Source: Clitopilus passeckerianus
Lineage: Eukaryota > Basidiomycota > Agaricomycetes > Agaricales > Entolomataceae
Assembly (NCBI GenBank): GCA_944990035.1
Contig: CALYLX010000126.1
Span: forward strand, 1,302,001 to 1,366,000
DNA: 64,000 bases
Direction of reading: 5' to 3'
The notes beneath the pieces are model-generated. The model searched no databases and was not told where the DNA came from. It saw only the letters and a program-made list of their open reading frames with translations. A program made the translations under genes and the position numbers. Shown piece by piece: positions 11,070 through 23,500 of the stretch (positions within the stretch are counted from its first letter, which is position 1; the number at the start of each line of letters is the position of its first letter).

Positions 11070-14000
11070 TCAGTACGTCATCGCAAGCGATGTATTAGGC
11101 ATGGATGGCTTGAGGTTTACCCCTGCTTCAACTTCATAATCAGTGTTTCTATCTTGTTTTATCCCAGAATCGTCTCTAATGGTGATAGTGGCAGTTCTTC
11201 CCTCGGCAGATTTAGCCACAGAGATACTCGAAGAACTGATCGTTATTCTGTAGTCTGGACGTTTGAAGTCACGATCATCATTGGAATGATTGTCAACTTT
11301 GTCGCCATCTACGCTTGGAAAGGAAACGGCACGAAAGGGCGGCGGTCGTGAGAAGGTGGCAAATTCAGAGCGTGACTCGGATTGTTGTTCTGGAGCGATG
11401 GAAGGTCGAGGTGGGTTGTTTTGGAGGTGATCACGGAGACCGGATAGGCCGAGCACGAAAGACTGCACATCCATAGAGCGGTCTTTGGAGAGACGATTTA
11501 TAATTTCGAGAAGGGGGGTAGCAGAGGTCATCGAGCTTCTCTCTAAGGGTGATGCATGAGTGCTTAACTCTCGGTATGCGTGAACCTGTTTGCCTTACCG
11601 TCAACTATAACGTTCACCAATCGAGCCACCCCTATTCTAACATCGATGATACCATCTTCCGCAAGCCTTGATATTGAACTCCAAAAATCGTTGTCAAGTG
11701 GTATACTGAACCGGCCATCTATGTGGGATTTCACGAGGGCTTGCTGGCATAAAATATACCTGTTGTGGTATGAAAAAATTGATAAATATTGCCACTCGTC
11801 GGAGGAAATAAGCGTTCGCACGTCATTCTCTTCTTGGAAGTGTCGGAGTTAGCGAGCTCATTTAGATTAGCTTTCAGCTGCGATAGCATCCCCTGAATTT
11901 CGGACATGTGGTTCCATATCCGTGGCAGCTATTGAGCGTATATGTCAGCGCCACAATGTCAAACGGGGTCATCTCGGAATGCTTACTGCAGAAACAGCAG
12001 TTTCTCTGACATTCGCAACGCCATCTTCCAAGGCCCTTTTCAACAAATCTATGACAGCGAGATACGCTTGCGAGCTAACTGAGAGCATGAAATCAACCAG
12101 AGATTTCGCAATGTATTCCCGCTCCCTCCAACTCGTGAAAACGCCCTCCTTCCACGCGGTAGACAGCCCCATGACCAGAAGATTTCCCCCTGTTGGTGCC
12201 AGGTTTTCAATGAAGAGGGGTGTTGCCTCGATCGCTTTCATCCTGACTTCCTCCTCTTGACATCGGACGAACTCTTGCCACAGCTGAAGCAGGTCATGCT
12301 GAGCGTTTTCAGAGCCAATTATATTCGCAAGCTCTCCCAAGCTAGCAGCTAGCGTCCGCTGGACCTTGACAGCTTTTTCAGCTGCCAATTCGAGATACAC
12401 GTCCCGAATATCCTTCCATCGGCCCTTGCCTAATGTTAATGCCACGGCGGGGAAGTTGAAGGCGCAAATGAGACGACGATCAGGATCAGAAAAAAACGGA
12501 TCGAGTGCAGATTTATCAGATCTGGTGATAGGGATAGCGCATATTGGTTGTTGCCCGTCTCGTAACCGTTTGTCTTCTCTCCGCCCAAGGAACATTTGCA
12601 GCAATGTATCTGGTGGACCTTCGTCTTCATTCTTGAAGGTAAGAAGTACTTCCCCTAGAGACTCAAGTACGCCAGAACGAACAAGCTTGACCTCATCTGA
12701 AGCCAAGTTTGTGAGTGTTTCGATAGCCAAAGAATGTCGTCGAAGGCGGGGTAGCCGAGTGAGAATAGCTGGAAGAGCGAAGAGCGATGAGTGTCGCACA
12801 TGCCAGGATGAGTCAATCCGTAGTTTCTCAAATATAGGTAGCTGGAATTAGACAGTGAGATCCATCCTTATCCGAGACACTATGATGGCGTACCAGTGTG
12901 CAGAGCACGAGTTCCTCTGGGACCACCTTTGATAATGCACCCAGGGCAAATGACGCTTCCCGTCGTACCCAGTATACGGAGTCTTGTCCAACGCGCTCCA
13001 CTTCCTCAACAAACGCTTTCTGGGTTTTAAGATCAAGATAACCTGTCGTGCGAATATGAAAGTGAACTATTAGTCGCACAGAAATATGTAAAATGATTTA
13101 CCGCCAGCTGCTACTGCCGCCATCAAGCTCATACTGGACAGTCGACCGACTGCTACATGTTCATCCTCAATTTCTATAGGAATATCCGAAACCTCAGGCT
13201 CGTGCCTCAAACCCATTTGCCCTATCGAATCTTCGTCTGTATGCTCTGCGGGGGATGGTAGCTTTGCCAACCTGTCTTCAGTTGGTGAACGCGGCACTTG
13301 AGAGTTAGGTGACTTCGCTCTCGTTTCGTTTGGACTGGGCGTAAAGAGTGACAAATCAGAGATGTGATTCGGAGAGGATGTGGTGGAAAGATGTGACAAT
13401 GCGCCGTTGATATTATCCAGGGGCGATAATGGTGACTTCGGAGACTGCGCTGATTTGGGTGACTTTGGATGCAGTAGATCGTTGTTGTAGGATGCCACAT
13501 CCACAGGGAAATACGGATTAATGTTTTCTGAGTGTTGCCGAGAGGAGAGTAATTCTTTATTTGGGGAAGGCATTTGGCCTCCCATGAGAGTTGAAGGGCT
13601 TTGACAGCCTGGTGATAGATGTTCTTCCATCAGAGACGCCTGGTCGGATTGACTGTCCGAGTCAAAATCCAATCTTGCCATGCCGATGACGATCTGTTGC
13701 AGTATCTCATTTCTGAAACATTCCCTCTCCTCCTTCCCAAACAAGCTGGCGGAAGAACGAGTGCCATTACGCTGATTCTGAAGCGACACTTGATCCATAC
13801 TCCGCTCCACTTCGTCTGCTTGCTGTAGACGGTTCAAGAGATCGACGATAGTATGTCTTGCAGCTCCACCTACAAGAGGGTTGGAACTTAGAAGGAGGGT
13901 GCCTAGTATCGGGGTGAAGGATTGCACAGAAATCTCGGTTATTTCTGGAGGCGTCATGTCTTCGTCTGTCGGGGATTGTGTGCAATCAGGGACAACTTGG

Positions 14001-14461
14001 CAGTTCTAGGTAGGTCAGGATACACAATAAGACGGGAGGATCGAGTAAAGTACTCACCGTGAAGAACCACCATATGAGTTGCTCAAGTTCAGCTGCCAGG
14101 GCCTCTTTCACTTGTTCATCTGACGGAACGAAATCTGAGCAAGGCAATTTCAAGAAACTGGATCAGAAATTCAAATACCAGAGTCCATCGCGAGGCCGCC
14201 AATAAGCGGAAGGACATATCGTATTGCATCGTGTGGTGGGACATTGTTCAGATACTCGTGCAGTGAATGCGTTATGAAGATGCGGTGAAAAGGAGCTTTG
14301 CTTGTAGTGAAGAGGTATATCTTGTCGAGGGCCGTGAGTGTATCATCCTCGAGCGCTAGATCGATGGTGAAATCGTTATTATTCGCCGAGCTACTGCTAT
14401 TCTCTGGCGGCGGCGATGGTGGTCGACCAGGATTGCCCTTGTCCGACGGCGACGAGGCCAT
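11070..14461 (-). CDS. HEAT/ARM-repeat regulatory subunit of protein phosphatase 4 (PPP4R1-like)
   Basis: The N-terminus from 14461 has a short proline/serine-rich leader, then DDTLTALDKIYLFTTSKAPFHR and PPHDAIRYVLPLIGGLAMD. Both are characteristic of PP4 regulatory subunit 1. The next exon reads VKEALAAELEQLIWWFF, also conserved. A long Ser/Pro-rich insertion (about 13200-13700) separates this from a run of HEAT repeats at about 13080-11560, for example VYWVRREASFALGALSKVVPEE and ALEDGVANVRETAVSA. The C-terminal 150 residues (11531-11070) are low-complexity. Several introns interrupt the gene, and some in the 11530-11970 part are only approximate. The family scaffolds the PP4 catalytic subunit and selects its substrates. 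The gene starts a minus-strand run of housekeeping genes; nothing suggests a shared transcript. Confidence 0.8.
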
Positions 14462-14566
14462 TGGAAAGACGTGAATGCGGCGGGAGACAATGTCAAATTA
14501 GGACAAGTAATTATTTATTTATTTTTGAATAAGGAGTAAAAATCTAATGTTTACACCCACAGGTTC

Positions 14567-16194
14567 TCACGCAACATTGCGGGCTATCCTATCCAAGCTC
14601 TCAGCGACATATCCAACGTTCTTGGAGTTCAAACCGGCCATAGAAATCCGACCGTTCCCTGCCATGTATATATGTGCATCCTCAACCATAGCCTTGCTCT
14701 GAGCGGCGTTCAGACCGGTGAAACTAGGACAAAGTCGTTAAACCCTCGGGGAAATCTCAACAAAGCTTTAAAGCATACCTGAACATGCCAATCTGCTTCA
14801 AGATATGGTCCCAAGAACCAGGTGTCTTGAGTTCCTGCGTGAGGAGCCTATGCAATTCTTCACGCATAGCGATGATGCGGCCTGCCATGGTGCGGATGTT
14901 CTCCTTCCACTCTTCAAACAAGGCCGGATCGTTCAGAATCAGTGAAACAACACGAGCGCCATACGTAGGGGGATTGCTGATTTCACTCCTTTGCAACACA
15001 GAAAGCTGACTCTTCACTCGGTCGCTAGCCTCCTTGCTGGGGGCCACAACATGCAGGGCGCCAACACGTTCGCCATAGAGACCTGCATTCTTTGCAAAGC
15101 TCTGTTTTTCAGAGCCTGGTTAGCAATAGTCTTTGCATGGTGTAGTCGATGCTCACCTGGCAAATCAACAAGGAAACGCCCTTGTCAACGAAATGCCTGA
15201 CGGCCCAGGCGTCTTTGTCGAGATCTCCACTTGCGAAGCCTTGATATGCGCAGTCAAAGAAGGCATAATGCTTCTTGATAAGCATAATATCTGCAACAGC
15301 CGCCCATTGCTCTGGAGTCGGGTCTACACCAGTCGGGTTGTGGGCACAGGCGTGAAGCAAAAACACGGATCGTTCCGGTGCATTCTGGAGAGCATTGATG
15401 AAACCCGTGTAGTCGAGACCAACGGTCTTCGGGTCATAGTAAGCATAATCCACGGGGTCAATTCCGACATTTTTGAAGATTGCGTGATGATTTGCTAGAA
15501 TTACGGATTAGGCCAAAATTCGTAGGGAATGGGACGGAAATACTCACCCCACGTAGGATTACTGACAAAAATTTGCTTCGGATTGCTACCCCACCCATAG
15601 AATCGCGAGAGGAACAGAGCGCCGAGATGGTTAGCCCCGGTGCCGGAAATCGTTTGTACGCTTATAGTACGCTGATCCTGGATTGCAGGGGAAGATGGGC
15701 CCAGGAGGAGCTTAGCGGCTGCGCTGGTGAATGAAGCAAGGCCGGTAATGGGGAGGTATTCATGGTCGAGGGATTCGTCTTGAAGCAAGATGGCTGAAGC
15801 CTAAATTGATGATGTCAATAAAAGGGGGCTCTTCAGGAAGCACTCCGTAGATTGACACACATACCTTTTTGACAACTGGCAGGACCCAGGGTTTGCTATT
15901 GTCATCTCGATATGCTCCGACACCTAGATTTACTTTCTTGTCGAAAGTATCCTCCTTGTAAGCTGCTGTGAGCTTGAAGATGCTAGCAACACTTTTAGCA
16001 TGATCTCTCAATGGTTCTCTAATCATCCCCGTACCTATCCGGAGGTGCCAGAGGCACTTCTTGCCAGATTTCTGCAAATGTCCGACTCAGCGACTATTCC
16101 GCTTTGCTACAAACCAGACTGTTTTACCTGCGGACATTGGCGATTGAAGTATTGAGAGAAGATGATTCGAGATCTGCTTGATCCTTTCTGCCAT
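14567..16194 (-). CDS. Aspartate aminotransferase, cytosolic type
   Basis: This PLP enzyme interconverts aspartate plus 2-oxoglutarate with oxaloacetate plus glutamate, linking amino-acid and carbon metabolism and the malate-aspartate shuttle. ATG 16194 opens [13 protein letters not shown] and has no clear mitochondrial presequence, so a cytosolic form is likely. Spliced exons give [15 protein letters not shown], then [18 protein letters not shown], the substrate-binding family signature. Further on are [29 protein letters not shown] and [27 protein letters not shown] spans the intron near 15110 and contains the PLP-binding lysine. The C-terminus [21 protein letters not shown] is typical of class I aminotransferases. 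About seven short introns are present. The 770 bases upstream hold no other gene and should contain the promoter. Confidence 0.94.
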
Positions 16195-16964
16195 GGTTGT
16201 AATTAGGGTATCAGTAACGTTGGCTTGTTGATAAATAGGAGAATAAGAGTATGAAAGTGGACCTGTTAACGCTGCTGGCTTTATGGCAATGACGCTCAGG
16301 CTAGGATAGCCCGGTTATACCCATCCACGCCATCCATGTGATAACGGACAATGCAGGACTAGGACTACAGGGTCTATAACGAGCACTCACCGGTTACAAC
16401 AGAGAGGATCGTGAATCGAAGTCAAAGATGGTTGTCGAGTCCTTTTAAAGTCCCTCAGGAGTTAGGAGACGATGGTATCGATTATATCTATTTATTCTGC
16501 CGGACATATCCGCTCTAACTAAACCCCATTTTCTGAAATGACTCCAAAATCTGGGGTTTCTCGCTGCAAATGAAGGCCCCGGGCAAGGCGAGAGCTCTGG
16601 TCGGGAAGCTACTCGGTGCGTATTTACCTCGGCATTTGGCCGTTCTTCGGACCAATACGACGCCTATTAACTTAATTCACGAGCTTGGGGTTCAGAAGCC
16701 ACTCAGTAGCTTGAAATGGATTCATTAATATGTATGTAATCGTATACTACATGGAATGCGCGGAAGGTAACTACTGGTATGCAAATATGAATGAAAATTT
16801 GAGTACAACACAAAATACAACATGCAATGCGTGTCTGCTCATTGATGTGAATGGATAGCTGAATGAGGGTGGAGTAGTGACATGGAACCAGTATCCAATG
16901 TGGTCCATATAATAGATAGGGTGAATGCCCAATAATACAGAGGGAGGTCGTGGGCAAGCTGTCT
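16195..16964. other. Intergenic region upstream of aspartate aminotransferase
   Basis: There is no recognisable gene in these 770 bases. The part next to 16195 should hold the aminotransferase promoter, and the part next to 16965 the 3' UTR of the AN1 zinc-finger gene. The only longer open frame (16703-17002 minus) overlaps the last exon of that gene in another frame and looks spurious. Confidence 0.5.
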
Positions 16965-17259
16965 CTATGCAGCTGCCATCTTGGATGCCACTGTTCGCTC
17001 ACTCTCGAGCTTTGTCTTATTTCTGTTGAAGGCCTGCTGTCTGCAGTCTTCTAGGTTCGTGCAAGCATGGTGTTCAGGCATGCGGTGCTAATCAAAGGGA
17101 TAAGATTTAGGTGTTGTTAGGGCGAGATAACGGCACAGTACTCACGTCGCCGCAGAATTGCGATTTACAATGTGGGCAAGCTCCAGCGAAACGGAGGACT
17201 GCAGAGGTGCACTGGGTCTCAGTGTTGACGCCGAATTGGCAGCGCTTCTTAGCGGGCAT
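16965..17259 (-). CDS. Small AN1-type zinc-finger protein
   Basis: Two exons joined across an intron at about 17144-17091 give a protein of about 80 residues. The sequence starts MPAKKRCQFGVNTETQC, continues ACPHCKSQFCGD, and after the intron HRMPEHHACTNLEDCRQQAF. The Cys/His spacing (C...C...CxxC...C...HR-PE-H-x-C) is that of an AN1 zinc finger, which binds two zinc ions. A basic helical tail ends SKMAAA. In other eukaryotes AN1 proteins serve stress responses and the ubiquitin-proteasome pathway; this minimal version carries the finger alone, so its job is open. I chose the ATG at 17259 because the family usually opens just before the first cysteine; an in-frame codon 20 residues upstream is possible. 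Confidence 0.82.
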
Positions 17260-17963
17260 GATGTATAAAGTATTGAAGATTGTCTGGGAGGGAGAGGAGG
17301 GCGAGGCGGTCGACGGCAACGGTGCGGATGGTAGTTAGGAGGAGAGGCTAGTATGGCGGTGCATGACTGGATTATATACCACTGCGACGCGTAAGCCTTT
17401 CCCCCTGGCCCGATAATCCATATAAGGCACGTGAGTAACTCCTTCCGTTCCGATGGCGCTGCTCAATCCCCCGGGCTCCGAATTTCCGATGACGGGTGGC
17501 TGTTCAGCCTTGGTCTTCATTTAGAAGACCTTCTTTCCCAGATTTCTTGTTTCCATTCTCGAGAACGCTCGAAAACCCTTGTACTTGCTATCACATTGCA
17601 GCCTCATGTTCTGAATAACAGACCACGAGGCTCCCACCAGTCATGCATGATACCGCCCTGGGCCTGATCATGTCACTGTGGAGAACAACCTTGATCAAAT
17701 ACAGCTGCTTTTCGGACTTGACTGCGACAAGCAAATTTCATCTCAAACACGGGTATAAAAACTTCATGACGTGACATTATGAAGGCTAATAATATGAAGA
17801 ATAAGAAAATACTCTTGAACGAAGCGCGTGAAAGGATATATATACGTATATACGGGGTCGTAAAATGGTGGACGGTAGAATGAGCGTAAAGTTAAATTCC
17901 GTGGTATCAGTCCTATAAGCCGCCAAATAGTCCAGAATCTATGAGCAAAAACAATCTCTGTCA
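17260..17963. other. Intergenic region between AN1 and syntaxin genes
   Basis: This 700-base stretch holds the AN1 gene promoter and the syntaxin 3' flank. Open frames on either strand are short and carry no known domain. A TATAAAA sequence at about 17754 points rightward on the plus strand but no plus-strand gene follows it, so I attach no function to it. Confidence 0.45.
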
Positions 17964-19351
17964 TCATTTCTTGGAGTTCTGCCAAGCGACAATGCCAACG
18001 ACGATAGCAATGATGATGACAACGATGAGGCAGATGAAGAAACAAATCCATCGTTTCTTGCGTGCAGCACGGGCAGATATGACAGCCTTATCCGTGTGGC
18101 CCAGACTATAAAGAATCCAGTCAATTATCAGTATATCCAGTATTGGGGCGCACGTACCCAGCCTCGGTATCTTTTACTACTGTCTCTGCTTGAGTTTCAA
18201 TAGCAGTGATGGTCTCGTCTTGCTGTTCAACGAGCACGCTCATCTATGACCGAGGGTTTGAGTACAATCTCCCAGATATTGGACTTGTTACATACATCAT
18301 TGAAGAGCTGGGCTAGTTCAGCCAGAGTCCTCTCAATCTTCTTGATGTCCTCGTGGCGCGCCTGTACCTCGCGGTATGCCGCTTTCGACTCGCCATATCG
18401 ATTCGAGTTGAGAAGCTGAAGTAAGCGAACTCAGAAGGCGCCAGTGATCAAGGTGACCGCACAACTTACAGCTTGGCTGAAAATCTGACCACCTTGCTCG
18501 TCGTTCACTACTGCCCTGACTTCGTCAGGTGTTGCGTTGGGGTTAACGATTTTGTACTGCCTCTCCATCCTTTGCTTATATTTTGTCCTAAATTGTTGTT
18601 CTACTGTCTGGTAGTTTTGGATGGCTTCCACGAATTTCGACTTGACGAGGGCGGTCTATTTCATGCATGAGTATAACGCGTCCTAACGGTGACATATACA
18701 ACACTTGCTTGTTGCTTGCGAATCTGTCCATCGCGCCCTTGACCACCCTGCCGTTCCAAATCCTTTATGCGTTTCTTGAGTTCGGCGCTCAGCGCACTTG
18801 TATCCTCCATCAGCTCCTCCAGCTGCTGTTGATTCCGTTGAGCCGCGGTATCATCCATGTTGTTCAGTGACCGAGAATGCAAGTCCCCTATACGGTTGAC
18901 GTTGTCGCTAAACTGCCGTATGGCTTCTTGCAGTGAAGAAATCTAGTGAGGACGTGTTTTGAGCGGGCTGCCTCGTTGTGCGCCGACCAGGACGGAGCAC
19001 CCACCTCAGAGTAGAATGCTGACATGTTGTCCCCAGGCGCTGCGAGGTGCGTTCGACTGTCTGTAACTTCAGACATTTGGTATGCGCCAGTATCCTGCTG
19101 GGCATAAGGGTTCTGGTTCGCTCGGTAGCCTCCACCGTATCCACCTGACGCCTGCGTCGGGTAAGAATTGCTGAAAGGATAGGGCCTAATGAATAAGACA
19201 TTTGCCCGACATTTCCAGGCCAAAAACATACGTTGTTGTATTACCGCCCTGTTGCTGAGCCTATAGAATACTGAATTGAGGACCCCGTGGACGACATGAG
19301 CGTATACAGGTATGCACTCACCCGCATGGCTGCTAGTCTGTCTCTCGCCAT
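17964..19351 (-). CDS. Plasma-membrane t-SNARE, syntaxin of the Sso1/Sso2 type
   Basis: This syntaxin pairs with Sec9- and Snc-type partners to fuse secretory vesicles with the plasma membrane. The first exon is only about ten codons (MARDRLAAMR, 19351). A Gly/Tyr/Gln-rich linker follows, then the Habc bundle, with MSAFYSEISSLQEAIRQFS, DTSALSAELKKRIKDLERQ and KYKQRMERQYKIVNPNAT. The last is the strongly conserved syntaxin motif before the SNARE helix. The SNARE domain contains AREVQARHEDIKKIE-like residues followed by LFNDMSVLVEQQDETITAIE, with the central glutamine. The C-terminal anchor (CFFICLIVVIIIAIVVGIV) ends WQNSKK. There are about six introns. The order of domains and the length of about 330 residues fit Sso proteins. 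Confidence 0.93.
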
Positions 19352-19576
19352 AGCGATGGAAATTTACTGGTATGATCGCAAGGAGAGGGTAAGAATAGAA
19401 AGAGAAGTAAGGTCTATTATACGGAGGCGGTGGTTGAGAGCGTTCAAGCCACAAGTTCGTCCGTATGGTGATCGTTGGCCAGTTGGTGGATGCCAACACA
19501 GCAAAGATCAAACACGAATAAATAGCTTCATGGTCCCACAATATTTTCGTTTCGATGGTTTACGGAGTTTACTGCG

Positions 19577-20316
19577 CTAAGCTGTTCCTAATACAAGCTG
19601 CGGCTTAAATACTCTTAGGGTACTCGAGGAGCTCTTTAGTGCCAAGATAAACCTGACGAAGTACAGCGCAATTAGGCAATATATTCTATTTTTAAAACAT
19701 TTCAGCACGCGGGGAAGAAATGTCATGGGAAATTTAGCCACCTCAAATGCAACTGCAATTCTGCACTGGCTTTCTGGATCACCGACCTCAACAAATGCAA
19801 GATAATATTTCACGTTCCATGTCTTGAAGCCCTCATGGATGAAGATACTGCGGAGCCACTTGCGATGCACGAAGCGGCGAGACACGAAACTCCATGAACG
19901 GAACCCTCGATGGGTCTCCAGCTGTACTCCATGGGGAGGGAGGACAATTACTGACTCTGCAAGCACTGTCAGCGACTGTGCATTCAGAGCATTCGGGTTG
20001 AACTCGCCATGGATAATTCGTGTACATCTTCCCCAGATGATGAGGATGCACCATGGAAGAATTAACAGGGACAATCTAGGATGGTTTGCCTGCAGTACGT
20101 TGAATGAGCAGGTTTTGGAGAGGAGGAAAATGGGGGGTTCCAAACGTGGGTTATTGACAGCAAAAGAATGGAAAGACCTAGAGGGTCGAAGGCTGCAGAC
20201 CAGGATGGTCGAGATCTCTTGCTTGCAGCCCTTCCGACCCGGTATTCACAGAAACCGGGCCCATGGATTACTGAGAATTCAGGGCATATGCCAGGTATAG
20301 GTTGGAATTGCTGCAT
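19577..20316 (-). CDS. GPI-GlcNAc transferase subunit PIG-H (Gpi15-like)
   Basis: This ER membrane protein belongs to the complex that adds GlcNAc to phosphatidylinositol, the first step of GPI-anchor synthesis. Exon 1 (20316-20146) opens MQQFQPIPGICPEFSVIHGP and ends in hydrophobic LGLSILLLSITH. An intron at 20145-20090 joins it to ANHPRLSLLILPWCILIIWG, the second membrane segment. The PIG-H domain follows: ESVIVLPPHGVQLETHRG, then IFIHEGFKTWNVKYYLAFVE, both matching the family's core. The remaining 60 residues are hydrophobic-basic and end QLVLGTA. Two hydrophobic segments and about 227 residues agree with the family. The intron was inferred because the two halves lie in different frames and splice with perfect GT-AG ends. 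I see no internal stop codons. Confidence 0.86.
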
Positions 20317-20581
20317 CCAGAGGTGGTATCATAGATTAGGGGACCTAAAGGATGTCCACTAACCCAACCAGGCAGAGCTAGCAGTCGCGGAGATGGATGG
20401 TTGAGCGCAAGGAGTGGACGCGCCTGGCAATCCCAGTTCTACATCCTCGAGGTCTACCTACATCAAACCTTGGTTTGAGGTATTCATTACAATTAATTGT
20501 ATCTTTATGAGGCTAATCTACAGATGCATGTATCTATTTCATTCTGTCTACGAAAATACAGTCCATCCCCAAGTGCATGAA

Positions 20582-23500
20582 TTATTTGTTGAGTGAGCTC
20601 ATGAAGCTAGACAAGTCTAGTCCTTCATACTCAGACTCACCGGGCAAGTCTTCGAGACCTTGCAGCACGCTCTTTTGCGACACTGGCCCATTGCTTTCTT
20701 TCTTTGCCTTCTTCGCCACTGCAGTCGCCGCATCTTCGTCTTGCGTGGTTTGGCGGAACAAATCCAAGACGAGATCGGTATCCATTGACGCTAGGCCGGA
20801 ATTCTGTTGGGTGACTACGGAGTTTGCGATGTTCAGTTTGAACTGTTGAAGACTAGGAGGGGAATCAAGTAAATAAAGGCCGAGAATATCATAGTGGGCA
20901 CCTACCCCATGATCTTCTCCTCCAGAGTACCTTTGGTGATGAGGCGATAAACATTGACCACTTTCTTCTGGCCAATACGATGTGCTCGATCCATGGCTTG
21001 GAGATCCTTCATCGGGTTCCAATCGTGTTCGACGAAAATGACGGTGTCAGCCCCCGTCAAAGTCAGCCCCAATCCTCCAACATGAGTAGTCAAGAGGAGA
21101 CAGTCGATACTGGGATCAGCGTTGAAAGTCTGAACAATGGCATGTCGTTTATTCGTTTCGGTTTCACCGTCCAGTCTCATGTAGGTGACTGTCGGCATAT
21201 GTTTCTTGAAGAGGTCGGTTTCAATGATATCGATCATCTGCTTCATTTGGCAGAAAATGAGGACGCGATGCTGAGAGAAGGCACTGGAAGTCGATTCTGA
21301 CGTCATGTCGTTCAGGTCGCCTCTGGCAGCTTCGGCGGCAGCTGAGCCAATTCCACAATCTGACAGTAGTTGCCTTCACACAGTATTAGTCAATATTTTC
21401 CACCGGAGGAACTTGTGAACACACCTGAGAGCCAGTAGTTTGGGCGCATGATGTATGTCGCTCAAACCGTCACTACCACCACCCACCTTGTTTAGTGCGG
21501 CTTTGATTGCCTCTTTATCCTTGTTGAAGACCAGGGCTGGATGATTGCACAGCTTACGGAGATATTGAAGGGATTGGAAAATGTGTTGTTGACTGGGCTG
21601 GTCGGACTTCAGGCTTTCTTGGGTGGTAACACCCGCCTTGGATTTGGAGAAGTCGTCGTACAAGTGCTTCTGCAAGTCAGATAACTCGCAGTAGTAGTCT
21701 TGGATGATTTTGGGAGGCAGATCATTGAGAACGTCTTCTTTGAGGCGACGAAGGAGGAATGGCAAAACTTGTTTGTGGAGGGCTTCAAGCGCCAATGCAG
21801 CTATGGAAAGACAGATCAACAGCTAGAAGAAGGTAATTGTGCAGGCACATACCAGCTTCACCGCTCTTAGCCTTGCCATCACGATTTGACAGAATTGGTT
21901 TGCTAAATCTCTCGTTGAACGACGATTCTGATCCCAAAAATCCAGGCATAAGGAAGTCAAACAGACTCCAAAGCTCTAGAACATTGTTTTGGATAGGGGT
22001 TCCAGAAAGGATCAAGCGGTGTTGTGCCTTCACCAGCTTCACCGCTTTTGTGAGTTTGGTCTTCGCGTTCTTGATGACATGGCCCTCGTCCAGAATGCAG
22101 TAGAGGAAGTTGAGTTTCTCGAGACCTGCTATGTCGTTTCGGACCACCTCGTACGATGTGATCACCACGTCGTAGGTGGATAGCTTGGTGAGCAGTTTGG
22201 CACGTTCCCGAGCATTTCCCGTGTACAGCACTGGACGTAAGTTGTCTACGTACTTCTGGATTTCGTAGTACCAGTGGCCGGTGAGGGTAGGAGGACAAAT
22301 GATCAGGGAGGGCAGATGAACGCTGTCAGGCGAGCTGGTTTCCTTGTGTTTCTCGTTACGCTCGTGATGTTTGCTAGCTAGGATGCAGATAGACTGCAGG
22401 GTTTTTCCAAGGCCCATATCTGATGCAACATTAGTCTGAAATTGTGTCGGCCAGAACGAACATGACATACCATCACAGAGAATGCCGTGGAGCTGGTATT
22501 TGGTGAGGAACGCCAACCAATTGACACCGTCTTGTTGATACTTCCGAAGTTCCGCGTTGATCTTGACTGGAATCTCGTACTGCTCGACTTTGCTTCCGTC
22601 AAGTAGTTGTGTCAGGAACTGGCGCTCCTTGTCACGGCGTTTCAGAAGCTCTTCCGAGAAGCCAGGTGGATCGGGTAGTCCAGCCTAAGAACCGCTGTCA
22701 AAACGAAAAGCCTAGTCATCGGGGGTGAATGTTCTCACTTCCAGAGGCACCATCTTTACAAGAGACGCGAATGTATTTGTCGCTGTTGAGCGTATATCAT
22801 CATCGGCATCGCTCATTCGTCCAAGAACTGGGACAACCAGGAAAATCACATATGGCAAGGCCTTGATATCGAGTCTCTGGACGATATCTTTCCAAGTTCA
22901 TGAGTATGACCCTGTGTCCCAAGAATTCGAACCACTTACGGTACATTAACTCCGTAGATCCTTGACGGTTGGCTAATTTTAGCGGGTCATTGATGAGTGG
23001 TAGCATATATTCAATGACATGGTGCATGGCCTCAGGAGTCATGACATCGCAGACGGTCGCAAAACACCGGGCCGCAGCCTGCCTGATGATCGCGAACTTG
23101 CTCTGTAGGGCAAGCTGCATCATCGAAAAGATGTCCTGGAGTTTGGTCCAAAGCTCTGGATGGAAGGTCGGGATAACCGCTTCCAGAACGCTCAGAGAAT
23201 CGATCACGTCTTGGCCGTACTGCTTCTCAATCAAGGCATCCGATTCCTCCGGAGAATCTGAACAGTCATGAGTTAAATACCATGCTCGGAATTAGCCTAA
23301 TGAACAACACGAACCAGATTTGAATGTGCTCAAAAGACCGCCAACCATTGACTGCCACATACTCGGGAGAATGTTGAAAAGTTTGGGCCCAAACCGCTCC
23401 GACAGTTTCTCGAATGCCAGGCGTGCGCCTCGCCGTGAGAGTTGCGTTTTAGCTATATCACCTTCTGACCGTGTATTAGATTCTTCCTTGTCTTTAGAGG

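Noticed and set aside
17740..17770. TATAAAA and GACGTGAC-like sequence on the plus strand
   Set aside because: No plus-strand gene follows, so it is not a supported promoter.
20448..20460. CGAGGTCTACCTA, matching the outer end of the right TIR of the 54.9-kb MITE
   Set aside because: Only about 12-13 bases match, with no partner repeat, no TA flanks in the right place and no further similarity; chance is plausible.
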